From positions 308,508 through 372,507 of the forward strand of contig DCYB01000014.1 in NCBI GenBank assembly GCA_002331385.1: DNA of 64,000 nucleotides. The letters run 5' to 3'. The stretch comes from Comamonadaceae bacterium UBA2121 (GTDB lineage: Bacteria; Pseudomonadota; Gammaproteobacteria; Burkholderiales; Burkholderiaceae_C). Made by a program: the position numbers and the translations under genes. A model generated the notes under the pieces. The model saw nothing but the letters and a program-made list of their open reading frames with translations. It ran no database searches and was not told where the DNA came from. This document shows, piece after piece, positions 28,370 to 37,040 of this stretch; the stretch's first letter is position 1; each line of letters starts with the position of its first letter.

Positions 28370-29305
28370 TCAACCACGCCGCGCTCCCGCGCGCGTGAAC
28401 ACGAAAATGCCCGCCACCACCAGCGCCGTGCCAATGGCAATGCCCGCCGTGAACGGCTCGTCCAGCAGCCACACGCCCATCAGCACCGTCGACAGCGGCC
28501 CAATCAATCCAATCTGCGCCACCATGCTGGAGCCGATGCGCTCGATCGCCATCATTACCAACAGCACTGGCACCACCGTGCAGAACACCGCATTGAAAAC
28601 GGAGAGCCACATGACCTGCGGTGCGACCTCCCAAGCGGCCGACAGCGGCCGCAGCAGCGCAAACTGCGCCATGCAACACAGGCAGGCCACGGACGTCGCC
28701 AGCCCCACCAAGCGCAGCGAGCCAAGGCGGCGCACGATCTCGCCACTGTAGACGAGATAGATCGCATAGCTCACCGCTGACAAAAATACCAGCGTCACGC
28801 CCCAGGCCACGCTCGATCCTTGCAAGCGCACTTCCTGCCCGAACACGGCCAGCACGCCCGCATAGCTGATCAGCATCGCCAGCGCCTGCACGCGCGTGAT
28901 GCGCTGGCCATACAGCAGCCAGCCCAGGCCGACGACCAGCGTCGGCGTCAAATACAGCACCAGCCGCTCCAACCCCGCGGTGATATAGACCAGCCCCGCA
29001 AAGTCCAGAAAGCTCGCCAGGTAGTAGCCCGACACGCCCAGCCCGATCACGCCGAGCCAGTCCTTGCGCGTCAACGCCGCCTTGCCCCGGCTCGCCCACC
29101 ACGCCATCGCGGCGAAGAACGGCAGCGCGAACACCATGCGCAACATGATCAGCGTGACCGCATCCACCTGATGGCGATAGGCCAGTTTGACGATGATGGC
29201 CTTGCCACTGAAAGCAATGGCTCCCACCACACCGAGGATAAGACCCGAAGCAAGATGGGAGCCGGAGTGGGAAGACGCGGAAGGAGACGAAGGAGAAGAA
29301 GACAC
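28370..29305 (-). CDS. DMT superfamily transporter (EamA domains)
   Basis: Inner-membrane drug/metabolite transporter, 311 aa, with two EamA repeats and about ten transmembrane helices. After a Ser-rich N-terminus the first helix runs LASGLILGVVGAIAFSGKAI. The second repeat ends with IGLIGPLSTVLMGVWLLDEP, the usual conserved segment before the last helices. The start appears to be GTG 29305 without a clear ribosome site, so the true N-terminus is uncertain. Located upstream of the atypical SDR gene on the same strand. The substrate is unknown; family members often export amino acids or metabolites. Confidence 0.88.
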   Translation of the reverse strand: MSSSPSSPSASSHSGSHLASGLILGVVGAIAFSGKAIIVKLAYRHQVDAVTLIMLRMVFALPFFAAMAWWASRGKAALTRKDWLGVIGLGVSGYYLASFLDFAGLVYITAGLERLVLYLTPTLVVGLGWLLYGQRITRVQALAMLISYAGVLAVFGQEVRLQGSSVAWGVTLVFLSAVSYAIYLVYSGEIVRRLGSLRLVGLATSVACLCCMAQFALLRPLSAAWEVAPQVMWLSVFNAVFCTVVPVLLVMMAIERIGSSMVAQIGLIGPLSTVLMGVWLLDEPFTAGIAIGTALVVAGIFVFTRAGARRG

Positions 29306-29404
29306 GTTGAATGGCGCAGGGAACCGATAGCTATTGGCATTATGTGGCCGCGCTCACCGCCACGGCGCCGCTTTTCGCCACGCCTGCCATCGTGACTGCC
29401 ACAA

Positions 29405-29437
29405 AGAAAAAGCCCCCGGCCTTGTGGGACGGGGGCT
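29405..29437 (-). terminator. Rho-independent terminator of the tctBA operon
   Basis: On the minus strand, AGCCCCCG, a ten-base loop region, CGGGGGCT and then TTTTTC. Strong GC stem plus U-tract, about 23 bp after the tctA stop. Confidence 0.88.
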
Positions 29438-29459
29438 GCGTTGATCGCGTAATCAACAA

Positions 29460-30971
29460 TCACTCTTCAACGAATGCTTCCTCACGCTTCTTGCTCACGG
29501 CAGGCAGCAGCACGATCACCAGCAACAGTGCAGCGGCAGCCAGCAGACCGGCAGAGATCGGACGTGTCACAAACACGCTCCAGTCACCACGCGACAGCAG
29601 CAGGGCACGGCGCAGGTTTTCTTCCATCATCGGGCCCAGGATGAAGCCGAGCAGCAAGGGGGCAGGTTCCACACCCAGCTTGTAGAAGGCATAACCCACG
29701 AAACCGAAGATACCCACCAGCCACACGTCGAACGTGTTGTTGTTCGTGGAGTACACACCGATCGCGCAGAACAGCACGATGGACGGGAACAGCCAGCGAT
29801 AAGGCACGGTCAGCAGTTTGATCCACATGCCGATCAGCGGCAGGTTCAGGATCACCAGCATGGCGTTACCAATCCACATGGAGGCGATCAGACCCCAGAA
29901 CAGTTCCGGGTTGCTGGTCATCACCTGGGGACCAGGCTGAATGTTGTGAATGGTCATCGCACCCACCATCAGCGCCATCACGGCGTTGGGTGGAATACCC
30001 AGCGTCAGCAGCGGGATGAACGAGGTTTGCGAACCCGCGTTGTTGGCCGACTCGGGAGCCGCCACACCACGGATGTTGCCCTGGCCGAACGGCACTTCAC
30101 CGGGCTTCAGCTTGGTCTTCTTCTCGATCGTGTAGGCAGCGAAAGCCGACAGCAGCGCGCCGCCACCGGGCAAGATACCCAGAGCAGAACCGAGGGCCGT
30201 ACCACGAACCATCGCGGGGAACATGCGCTTGAAGTCTTCCTTGGTCGGGAACAGGCCCTGCACCTTGGCACCAAACACTTCACGGTCTTCATCCGGCTTG
30301 GACAGGTTGGCAATGATTTCACCGTAGCCGAACACACCCATGGCAATCACGACGAAGTTGATACCGTCGGTCAGTTCAGGGATGTCGAACGAGTAACGTG
30401 CCACGCCAGAGTTCACGTCGGTACCGACCAGACCCAGCAACAGACCCAGAACGATCATGCCCACCGCCTTGAGCAGCGAACCCGATGCCAGCACCACGGC
30501 ACCGATCAGGCCCAGCACCATCAGCGAGAAGTATTCGGCCGGGCCGAATTTGAAAGCCACTTCGGTCAGCGGAGGCGCGAAGGCAGCCAGAATCAGCGTA
30601 CCCACGCAACCGGCGAAGAACGAACCGATACCGGCAGCCGCCAGTGCCGGACCGGCCCGGCCCTTGCGCGCCATCTGGTAGCCGTCGATCACGGTCACCA
30701 CCGAGGACGATTCGCCCGGCAGGTTCACCAGAATCGCGGTGGTCGAACCACCGTACTGTGCGCCGTAGTAAATACCGGCCAGCATGATCAGCGCAGCCAC
30801 CGGAGGCAGTGCGTATGTGGCTGGCAGCAGCATGGCGATGGTAGCCACGGGGCCGACGCCCGGCAGCACGCCAATGAGAGTACCCAACAGACAGCCGATG
30901 AAGCAGTAAATCAGGTTCTGGAATGTGAATGCGACGCCAAAGCCCGTCGACAAGTGCTCAATAAGTTCCAT
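29460..30971 (-). CDS. tctA: Tripartite tricarboxylate transporter permease TctA
   Basis: Large membrane subunit of a TTT-family transporter, 503 aa and about twelve transmembrane helices. Ribosome site GGAGAG precedes ATG 30971. Family signatures include the early GVLPGVGPVATIAMLLP, YYGAQYGGSTTAILVNLPGE and ILPGGGALLSAF segments and the repeated-half structure. TctB precedes it by 11 bp of non-coding DNA, and a strong terminator follows. No binding protein is in this operon, unlike the classical tctCBA order, so it probably works with Bug proteins encoded elsewhere, for example those at 91 and 9716. Driven by sodium or proton gradients in known members. Confidence 0.96.
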   Translation of the reverse strand: MELIEHLSTGFGVAFTFQNLIYCFIGCLLGTLIGVLPGVGPVATIAMLLPATYALPPVAALIMLAGIYYGAQYGGSTTAILVNLPGESSSVVTVIDGYQMARKGRAGPALAAAGIGSFFAGCVGTLILAAFAPPLTEVAFKFGPAEYFSLMVLGLIGAVVLASGSLLKAVGMIVLGLLLGLVGTDVNSGVARYSFDIPELTDGINFVVIAMGVFGYGEIIANLSKPDEDREVFGAKVQGLFPTKEDFKRMFPAMVRGTALGSALGILPGGGALLSAFAAYTIEKKTKLKPGEVPFGQGNIRGVAAPESANNAGSQTSFIPLLTLGIPPNAVMALMVGAMTIHNIQPGPQVMTSNPELFWGLIASMWIGNAMLVILNLPLIGMWIKLLTVPYRWLFPSIVLFCAIGVYSTNNNTFDVWLVGIFGFVGYAFYKLGVEPAPLLLGFILGPMMEENLRRALLLSRGDWSVFVTRPISAGLLAAAALLLVIVLLPAVSKKREEAFVEE

Positions 30972-30987
30972 GGTCTAGTCTCTCCAA

Positions 30988-31476
30988 TCAACCTGCGATG
31001 AAGCTAGGCCACACGGGGAATTGCAGTGCCAGTGCCCACACGAATGCCACGTAGCTGCCGACGGCCAGCACGGTGGCAAGAATGAACACTTCCAGAAATT
31101 TGAACTGGTTGCCGGCCAGGCTGGCCATGAAGGTCAGGCCATAAATGGCGATGATCAGACCCATGGCGGGAATGCCCACGGAAGGAAGACCTGCCAGCAG
31201 CACACCAAACAGCAAGTTGGCACCGATGATGAAGAACATCTGCTTCCATGCCCACTTGCCGATCTTGTCGCCGCCGACGGTTTCAACCACCGTGGCCTTG
31301 AACATGATGGCAGCGCCAATGATGGCGAGAATGACACCGAGCAGAAGCGGGAAGTAGCCGGGGCCCATACGTGCACCTGTGCCCACGCTGTAGGTGGTGG
31401 CGCCCCAGGCAAATCCACCGCCGACAACCAGGAACATCAGTCCGGCAAAGAAGTCTTTTTGACTCTTGATTTTCAC
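30988..31476 (-). CDS. tctB: Tripartite tricarboxylate transporter small subunit TctB
   Basis: Small membrane subunit of a TTT-family transporter, 162 aa, with four transmembrane segments. GTG 31476 is chosen as start because the GGGAG ribosome site sits eight bases before it; TTG 31482 lies too close to that site. Typical features are the N-terminal KSQKDFFAGLMFLVVGGGFAWGA, GPGYFPLLLG and a C-terminal LQFPVWPSF. First gene of the tctBA pair. About 250 bp of non-coding DNA, probably carrying the promoter, separates it from the GspE-type gene. Confidence 0.94.
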   Translation of the reverse strand: MKIKSQKDFFAGLMFLVVGGGFAWGATTYSVGTGARMGPGYFPLLLGVILAIIGAAIMFKATVVETVGGDKIGKWAWKQMFFIIGANLLFGVLLAGLPSVGIPAMGLIIAIYGLTFMASLAGNQFKFLEVFILATVLAVGSYVAFVWALALQFPVWPSFIAG

Positions 31477-31732
31477 AAACAAGTCTCCCAGAGAAAGGAT
31501 AACGACGTCGAGATTGTCAGTTGCGAGTCAGTCGAAATCGATGTGGATTCCACCTACCAACGGATACAAGTTTTCCCTAAGAGACAAAGGCCGCGCAGCG
31601 TGTTGCCGCAGGGAAAACCCGTTCGTGGAATTACGTAGCGCTCTCTGAAAGCGTGCATCCGCGCGCCTGCGAAGACGCGCCAACGCGCGCGCCGGGGTGG
31701 TTCCGGACTATGGCGCGTGAGCGACTGAAAGG

Positions 31733-33559
31733 CTATTCGAGCGGCGGCGTGGCCACCAGTACTTCATCCATCGTCGTCACGCCTTCGGCGGCGCGCATGG
31801 CACCGGCCAATCGCAGCGGACGCATGCCATCCGCCACGCCCTGCCGGCGCAGCTTGTCGATGGAGGGGGCCTGATTGACGAGGTTCTTCAGGTCTTCACT
31901 CACGGTGAGCAATTCATACAGTCCCATGCGGCCACGGAAGCCCGTCATGCGGCACTCCAGACAGCCGACGGGCTTGTAAGCACGGTACTCGCCGTTGAAT
32001 TTCCATGGCTTGATGATGTCCGCCAGACTCTCGGGCGATGCGGTTTCATCGGGCTGCTTGCAATGCTTGCACAGCGTGCGCACCAGTCGCTGCGCCAGCA
32101 CGCCCAGCAACGTGGCGTTGATGAGGTACGGCGCAACGCCCAGCTCCATCAGACGCGACACTGCGCTTGGCGCATCGTTGGTGTGCAGCGTGGAGAACAC
32201 CAGGTGGCCCGTGAGTGCAGCCTGCACGGCCATGTCGGCGGTTTCCAGATCGCGGATTTCCCCGACCATGATCACGTCCGGGTCCTGGCGCATCAAGGCC
32301 CGCAGCCCCTCGGCAAAACTGAAGTCGAGTTGCGGCTGTACCTGCGTCTGGTTGAAAGACGATTCGATCATTTCGATCGGGTCCTCCACCGTGCTCACGT
32401 TCACTTCTTCGGTAGCGATGCGCTTGAGCGTGGAGTACAGCGTGGTGGTCTTGCCCGAACCGGTCGGGCCGGTCACCAGAATGATGCCGTGCGGGCGCTG
32501 CACGAGCGATTCCCAACGCTGCGCGTCGTGCTGCGTGAAGCCAAGCGCATCCAGATCCTTGACCGTGTTGTCCGGATCAAAGATACGCATGACCATCTTT
32601 TCGCCAAACGCGGTGGGCAGCGTCGACAGGCGCATTTCCACTTCATCGCCGCCCGGGTTGCGCGTCTTGATGCGGCCGTCCTGCGGCCTGCGCTTTTCCA
32701 CCACGTCCATGCGCCCGAGCAATTTCACGCGCGCGACCATGGCGTTCAGCACACTCATCGGCATCTGATAGACCACGTGCAGCACGCCGTCGATGCGAAA
32801 GCGGATCACGCCCTGCTCGCGCCGTGGCTCCAGGTGGATGTCGCTGGCGCGCTGATCGAACGCGTATTGCCAGAGCCAGTCCACCACGCGCACAACGCCC
32901 TGATCGTTGGCATCCAGTTGCTTGTTCGCCTTGCCCAGTTCGACCAGTTGCTCGAAGCTGCTGCCCGCCGCACTGCCACCGGCCTTCTGCGCGGCCCACA
33001 CCGATTTGGCCAGTGCATAGAACTCCGCCGTGTAGCGCTTGATGTCCTGCGGATTGGCCATGACGCGGGTGACCTTGCGGCGCGTCTGGCGCTCGATCTC
33101 CGCGACCCAGTCCGACAGGAACGGCTCGGCCGTGGCGACGACCACCTCCGTGGGTGACACCTGCACGGGCAGGATCTTATGGCGCTCAGCATAGCTCGCG
33201 CTCATGGCCTCGGCCACGCGGCCCACGTCCACCTTGAGCGGGTCGATGCGCATAAAGCCCAGCCCCGTATGCCCGGCTACATATTCGGTGAGGAGGTAGG
33301 CGTCGAGCGGCTTGCCATCGGCTGCGCGCACCATGCCGACGCCGCCCAGACGCACCAGCGGATGCTGCACGCTCTCGGCGCGTGAGCAGCGCTCCATCGT
33401 GCGTTCGGCGACCTCGGCATCTATCACGCCGTCCGTGCGCAACCACTGCACCACCATGCGCCAATCCAGCGGTCGCTGCTCGGGCCGCGTGCGATGGGCA
33501 TCTGCCATGCGGGAGGCGTGCGTTGTTGCGGCGGTTGGTGCGTGATGTGTCGGGTTCAT
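31733..33559 (-). CDS. GspE/PulE family secretion or pilus ATPase
   Basis: Cytoplasmic hexameric ATPase of the type II secretion / type IV pilus superfamily, 608 aa. The N-terminal region (about 30-190) resembles the MshEN/GspE N-domain. The ATPase domain shows Walker A GPTGSGKTTTLYSTL, an Asp box, Walker B in DPDVIMVGEIRDLETA, and the GspE-type zinc motif built from CKHC and CLEC. ATG 33559 is used; M17 is an alternative start. It stands alone: no secretin, pseudopilin or membrane platform genes are in the window. Instead it ends a run of tatD, a DNA glycosylase and a spermidine-synthase-like gene. Its partner machinery must lie elsewhere. Confidence 0.9.
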   Translation of the reverse strand: MNPTHHAPTAATTHASRMADAHRTRPEQRPLDWRMVVQWLRTDGVIDAEVAERTMERCSRAESVQHPLVRLGGVGMVRAADGKPLDAYLLTEYVAGHTGLGFMRIDPLKVDVGRVAEAMSASYAERHKILPVQVSPTEVVVATAEPFLSDWVAEIERQTRRKVTRVMANPQDIKRYTAEFYALAKSVWAAQKAGGSAAGSSFEQLVELGKANKQLDANDQGVVRVVDWLWQYAFDQRASDIHLEPRREQGVIRFRIDGVLHVVYQMPMSVLNAMVARVKLLGRMDVVEKRRPQDGRIKTRNPGGDEVEMRLSTLPTAFGEKMVMRIFDPDNTVKDLDALGFTQHDAQRWESLVQRPHGIILVTGPTGSGKTTTLYSTLKRIATEEVNVSTVEDPIEMIESSFNQTQVQPQLDFSFAEGLRALMRQDPDVIMVGEIRDLETADMAVQAALTGHLVFSTLHTNDAPSAVSRLMELGVAPYLINATLLGVLAQRLVRTLCKHCKQPDETASPESLADIIKPWKFNGEYRAYKPVGCLECRMTGFRGRMGLYELLTVSEDLKNLVNQAPSIDKLRRQGVADGMRPLRLAGAMRAAEGVTTMDEVLVATPPLE

Positions 33560-33596
33560 GGGCGGCGTTTTCTTGTGCGAGGTCTGCGGCGCTTGT

Positions 33597-34379
33597 CTAG
33601 GCCTTGTCGTCGGGCATTTTGACGGGTTTGAACACGCGCAGCCACTTGGTGGCCGGCAGCCCCCAGCGCGCCTGGATGGCTTCGGCGCGCTCCATCAGCT
33701 CTGCGCGGCGCGGGCGCGTAGGTGTGCGCTGGGCCAGCACGATGGTATTGCCTTCGCGCGTGGGCTTGAACGCCCACAGGGCGTCTTCACCAAACGCGTC
33801 CGCCAGCTTTTCAAGGCTGCTGTCGTAACTCGATGCACGGCCAAACAGGTTCACCGTGAGCACGCCATCGTCGGTGAGCAGCGCACGGCAGTCGCGGTAA
33901 AAGTCGGCACTGTCCAGCACGGGCGCGGCGGCCTCGTGGTCATACAGATCGACCGCCAACGCATCCACGGTGCCCTGCCATTCGGGGTCGCGAATGCGCT
34001 CTGCGGCATCCCCCAATTCCACCCTCAGCTTGGCGCTGTCGGGCGGCAAGCGGAACCATGCGCGGCAGATGCTGATCACGCGCGGATTGATCTCCACCAC
34101 CGTGCTGCGCATGCGCAGTTTTTTCACGCAGTATTTGGTGATCGCACCCGCACCCAGCCCCAGTTGCATGGCATGGCGACGCGGCACGCGTTCGGGCTCG
34201 ACAAACAGCAGCCAAGCCATCATGCGCTGGACATATTCCAGATCGATTTCGAATGGATCGTCCACGCGCATGGAACCCTGTATCCATGGCGTTCCCAGAT
34301 GCAGATAACGCACGTCGCCGTCATCGGAGACGCTCACTTCAGGCAATTCAATAGGGGTTTGTTTTTTTCGACTCAACAC
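33597..34379 (-). CDS. Spermidine synthase-like methyltransferase-fold protein
   Basis: Rossmann-fold protein of 260 aa related to polyamine aminopropyltransferases. The nucleotide motif is QLGLGAGAITKYC, followed by the acidic residue in VVEINPRVI and a DLYDHE segment at the aminopropyltransferase Asp position. The N-terminal beta-hairpin domain of true SpeE is short, so the substrate could differ; such homologues are often annotated only as spermidine synthase-like. The GTG start at 34379 directly follows the stop of the upstream DNA glycosylase gene (TGA-GTG), showing translational coupling. A GspE-type gene follows after 37 bp. Confidence 0.82.
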   Translation of the reverse strand: MLSRKKQTPIELPEVSVSDDGDVRYLHLGTPWIQGSMRVDDPFEIDLEYVQRMMAWLLFVEPERVPRRHAMQLGLGAGAITKYCVKKLRMRSTVVEINPRVISICRAWFRLPPDSAKLRVELGDAAERIRDPEWQGTVDALAVDLYDHEAAAPVLDSADFYRDCRALLTDDGVLTVNLFGRASSYDSSLEKLADAFGEDALWAFKPTREGNTIVLAQRTPTRPRRAELMERAEAIQARWGLPATKWLRVFKPVKMPDDKA

Positions 34380-34925
34380 TCAGACCAATCCATAAGCTGC
34401 CATGGCGTCGTGCCAGGCAGTCAGTTTCTTCTCGAAGCTCCACGATGCGTTGGCGGGGCTGGTGGAGGGCAGACGCAGTGATGCAGGAGCTTCGCCGTCG
34501 GCCAGCCCCATGCCGGCCCGAACGGAATTCGCGTGGCGAAAGCTCTCCCCTCCATTGTGAGCGATGGCGGCGAGCTGCGGTAGCTGCGTGCGCAAGCCGG
34601 CGAAATCATTCAACTGCGCATTGCGGATGTGGGTGTCCAGACTGCCCTCACGCTCGCATGCCAGGTACACGTCCCACACGCCCAGTCCGCGCGCGCACAA
34701 CCACGCACAACGCGCCGCATAGTCGTCACGCGGCGGCAGCGGATGCTGCGGCCAGAGCGCTTGCAGAATGCGCCAGAAGTGATTTTGCGGATGCCCGTAA
34801 TACTGCTGCGCCCGCAACGATGCCACGCCGGGAAAGCTGCCCAGCACCAGCACCCGCGTAGAGGGACTCACCACCGGCGCTAGGCCCACGAGGGTTCCTC
34901 CGGCCATCGCCGCAACGTTTTTCAC
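34380..34925 (-). CDS. DNA-deoxyinosine glycosylase (uracil-DNA glycosylase superfamily)
   Basis: Base-excision repair enzyme of the hypoxanthine-DNA glycosylase family, 181 aa from the GTG that overlaps the tatD stop (GTGA); an internal ATG at 34907 would give 175 aa. The active-site motif is VLGSFPGVASL, followed by YYGHPQNHFWRIL, a typical pattern of this family. The C-terminal loop is LPSTSPANASW. It would remove deaminated adenine (hypoxanthine) from DNA. It sits between tatD, itself a metal-dependent nuclease family, and the spermidine-synthase-like gene, all overlapping or abutting, so this is one operon. Confidence 0.88.
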   Translation of the reverse strand: MKNVAAMAGGTLVGLAPVVSPSTRVLVLGSFPGVASLRAQQYYGHPQNHFWRILQALWPQHPLPPRDDYAARCAWLCARGLGVWDVYLACEREGSLDTHIRNAQLNDFAGLRTQLPQLAAIAHNGGESFRHANSVRAGMGLADGEAPASLRLPSTSPANASWSFEKKLTAWHDAMAAYGLV

Positions 34926-35785
34926 CGCACCGTTCCCATCACACAACCCGCCAGCTTGGGCAACGCCTGCAAGGTGTTGGCGAAACTGGCCTGAGCAAGG
35001 TCGGCCACGCTGATGCCGCGCAGCCCGGCCACCACCTGCGCAATGCGTGGCAACTCGGCGGGCGTGTTGCGCGCCTGCGCCGTGCCCGCTTCGCGCTCGG
35101 CGGCCGTCACGTAGAGCCAATGCGGCGGGATGTCGGGCGAATCGGTTTCCAGCACCAGCGAATCCAACGGCAATTGCGCCGCCAATCGGCGCAACTGCAG
35201 CGCCCGCTCGAAGGTGACCGCGCCACCAAAACCGAGCTTGAAGCCCATGTCGATGAACGCCTGCGCCTGCTGCTCGCTGCCGTTGAAGGCGTGCGCAATG
35301 CCGCCGCACACGGGCACGTCGCGCAGATGTTTGAGCAAGCGGTCGGCCGAGCGTCGCACATGAACGATCACCGGCAAATCCAACTGCCGCGCCAATCGCA
35401 ATTGCTCGCGATAGAAGTGCTCTTGCCGTTCGCCGTCGAGCCCCGGCACGAAGTAGTCCAGCCCGATTTCCCCCACCGCCACCAGCCGGGCATCGTCACG
35501 CTGCGCCTGCAATGCGCGCTCCAACGCGGCCAGATCGCCCTCTTGCGCTTGCGGTGTGAACAGCGGATGTATGCCCAGCGCATAACTGTCGCCCCAGCGG
35601 TGGGCGAGTGCGCGGCAAGCATCCCAGTTGGCCTGCTCCACGGCAGGAATGACGCAGTGCAGCACGCCAGCCGCCTGCGCCCTCGCCCGGACGGTGTCGG
35701 CATAGGTTTGACCACCATGGGCAACGAATTCGTCCAGATGGCAATGGGAGTCGATCCACCCGGGGTGGTTGAGCGCGGGTTGCAT
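34922..35785 (-). CDS. TatD family metal-dependent hydrolase
   Basis: TIM-barrel metallohydrolase of 287 aa, a family with 3'-5' DNA exonuclease activity in E. coli TatD. Metal ligands are visible in order: HxH in DSHCHLDEF, Glu in GEIGLDYF, His in PVIVHVRRS, His in IAHAFNGS, and Asp in LETDSPDIPP. First gene of the run tatD - deoxyinosine glycosylase - spermidine synthase-like - GspE-like on the minus strand. The pairing with a DNA glycosylase by a GTGA overlap suggests a shared role in DNA repair. The promoter is expected in the roughly 270 bp before it, shared divergently with the serine protease gene. Confidence 0.93.
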   Translation of the reverse strand: MQPALNHPGWIDSHCHLDEFVAHGGQTYADTVRARAQAAGVLHCVIPAVEQANWDACRALAHRWGDSYALGIHPLFTPQAQEGDLAALERALQAQRDDARLVAVGEIGLDYFVPGLDGERQEHFYREQLRLARQLDLPVIVHVRRSADRLLKHLRDVPVCGGIAHAFNGSEQQAQAFIDMGFKLGFGGAVTFERALQLRRLAAQLPLDSLVLETDSPDIPPHWLYVTAAEREAGTAQARNTPAELPRIAQVVAGLRGISVADLAQASFANTLQALPKLAGCVMGTVR

Positions 35786-36056
35786 GGGGGGATGATGCCC
35801 CAGAAATTCACCCTTGGTTTCCTTGGGGCGACGCCACTGTACTGTGAGCTAACGAAACAATGATGAATAGCCTGTAAGACGCCGCCACTTTAAGTGTGCG
35901 ATGCGGAACAAACCGTGCTACTGTGGCGCAACCGGCTCTCTGTATGGATGTATGCAGAGCGCCAAAGAGTTCAACCCGCTTTGAGAAGGCGTGCCACATC
36001 ATCGCGCAGCGCACGGGCGCGCGAGGTGCACGGCGCGCCGACCACGAAGGTGTCGC

Positions 36057-37013
36057 ATGCCCCGGATTGCCCGCTACAGCAGTTCACGCCCACGTCCTGA
36101 AGGCGGCGGCGAGCGGCGGCGTGGTGCTCCCGATCAACCGGACGCGGGCTCCGAAGCGACCCGCGACGACGTTCCCGCCACGACTCCTGCGCATCCGCCA
36201 CCAGAGGCTGCCTCCCCTGGCACGCGCCGCATGCACCCCGCATGGGTGCTGGTGTCGCTGCTGCTGGTGCTGAATCTGGCATCGGTAGGTTATCTCGCCT
36301 TCCTCCATCGCCCGCCGGCTCCGGTGGCAATGACGCAAAAGGACATCGACGCGGCCGTGCTGCAAACGCTGTCCACACACACCCTGCCCTCACCCGCGGC
36401 GCGCGCGGCAGCGAAGATTGCGCCGTCGGTCGTGCATGTGTCCGGCTTTGTGCGCACCAAACGCGGCACGGAGATCGAGCGCGGCGAAGGAACGGGCGTG
36501 GTCGTCGTGGACAAGGGCCTCATCCTCACCAACCTGCATGTGGTGCAAGGCTCGCGCCGTATCGAGGTGGAATTTGCCGATGGCTCGGTGTCCGACGCGC
36601 GCGTCGTCACGGTGCAGGCAGAAAACGATCTGGCCGTGCTGCAGGCGCTGGACGTGCCGGAAAACCTCAAGGCCGCCACCATGCGCTCTACCGAAGCGCT
36701 GAACGCAGGAGATCAGGTGATCGCCGTGGGTTTTCCATTCGGCATCGGGCCGTCGGTGTCGTCCGGCGTGGTCTCGGGACTCCAGCGCGAGTTCCAGTCG
36801 CCCGAAGGCAAGCAGGTGCTGCGCAATCTCATCCAGTTTGATGCTGCCGCCAATCCGGGCAATTCGGGCGGGCCTCTGGTGACCATGGACGGCGAGGTGG
36901 TCGGTATCGTCACCGCCATTCTCAATCCCACCTCTGCGCGCACCTCGCTCGGCATCGGGTTTGCCGTTCCGATCGAAAACGCGGCCAGTGCGCTCGGCTC
37001 GCCGCCCTTCTGA
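36057..37013 (+). CDS. Membrane-anchored S1C family serine protease without PDZ domain
   Basis: Trypsin-like protease of the DegP/HtrA clan, 318 aa from ATG 36057. An earlier ATG at 35991 gives an Arg-rich extension and is less likely. A cytoplasmic Arg/Pro-rich tail (1-60) precedes one transmembrane helix (about 63-83), so the protease domain faces the periplasm. The catalytic triad is complete: H161 in TNLHVVQGS, D191 in ENDLAVLQ, S270 in GNSGGPL. The protein ends right after the protease domain, with no PDZ domain for substrate recognition. Its stop is 27 bp before the MoxR gene, so it may be part of that operon. Confidence 0.9.
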   Translation: MPRIARYSSSRPRPEGGGERRRGAPDQPDAGSEATRDDVPATTPAHPPPEAASPGTRRMHPAWVLVSLLLVLNLASVGYLAFLHRPPAPVAMTQKDIDAAVLQTLSTHTLPSPAARAAAKIAPSVVHVSGFVRTKRGTEIERGEGTGVVVVDKGLILTNLHVVQGSRRIEVEFADGSVSDARVVTVQAENDLAVLQALDVPENLKAATMRSTEALNAGDQVIAVGFPFGIGPSVSSGVVSGLQREFQSPEGKQVLRNLIQFDAAANPGNSGGPLVTMDGEVVGIVTAILNPTSARTSLGIGFAVPIENAASALGSPPF

Positions 37014-37040
37014 GTCGGCCTGACGCAGCACCAAGAAGGA

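Noticed and set aside
28341..29102. N-terminal extension of the SDR frame
   Set aside because: It lies antisense-frame within the EamA transporter gene; the SDR fold and ribosome site begin at 28340.
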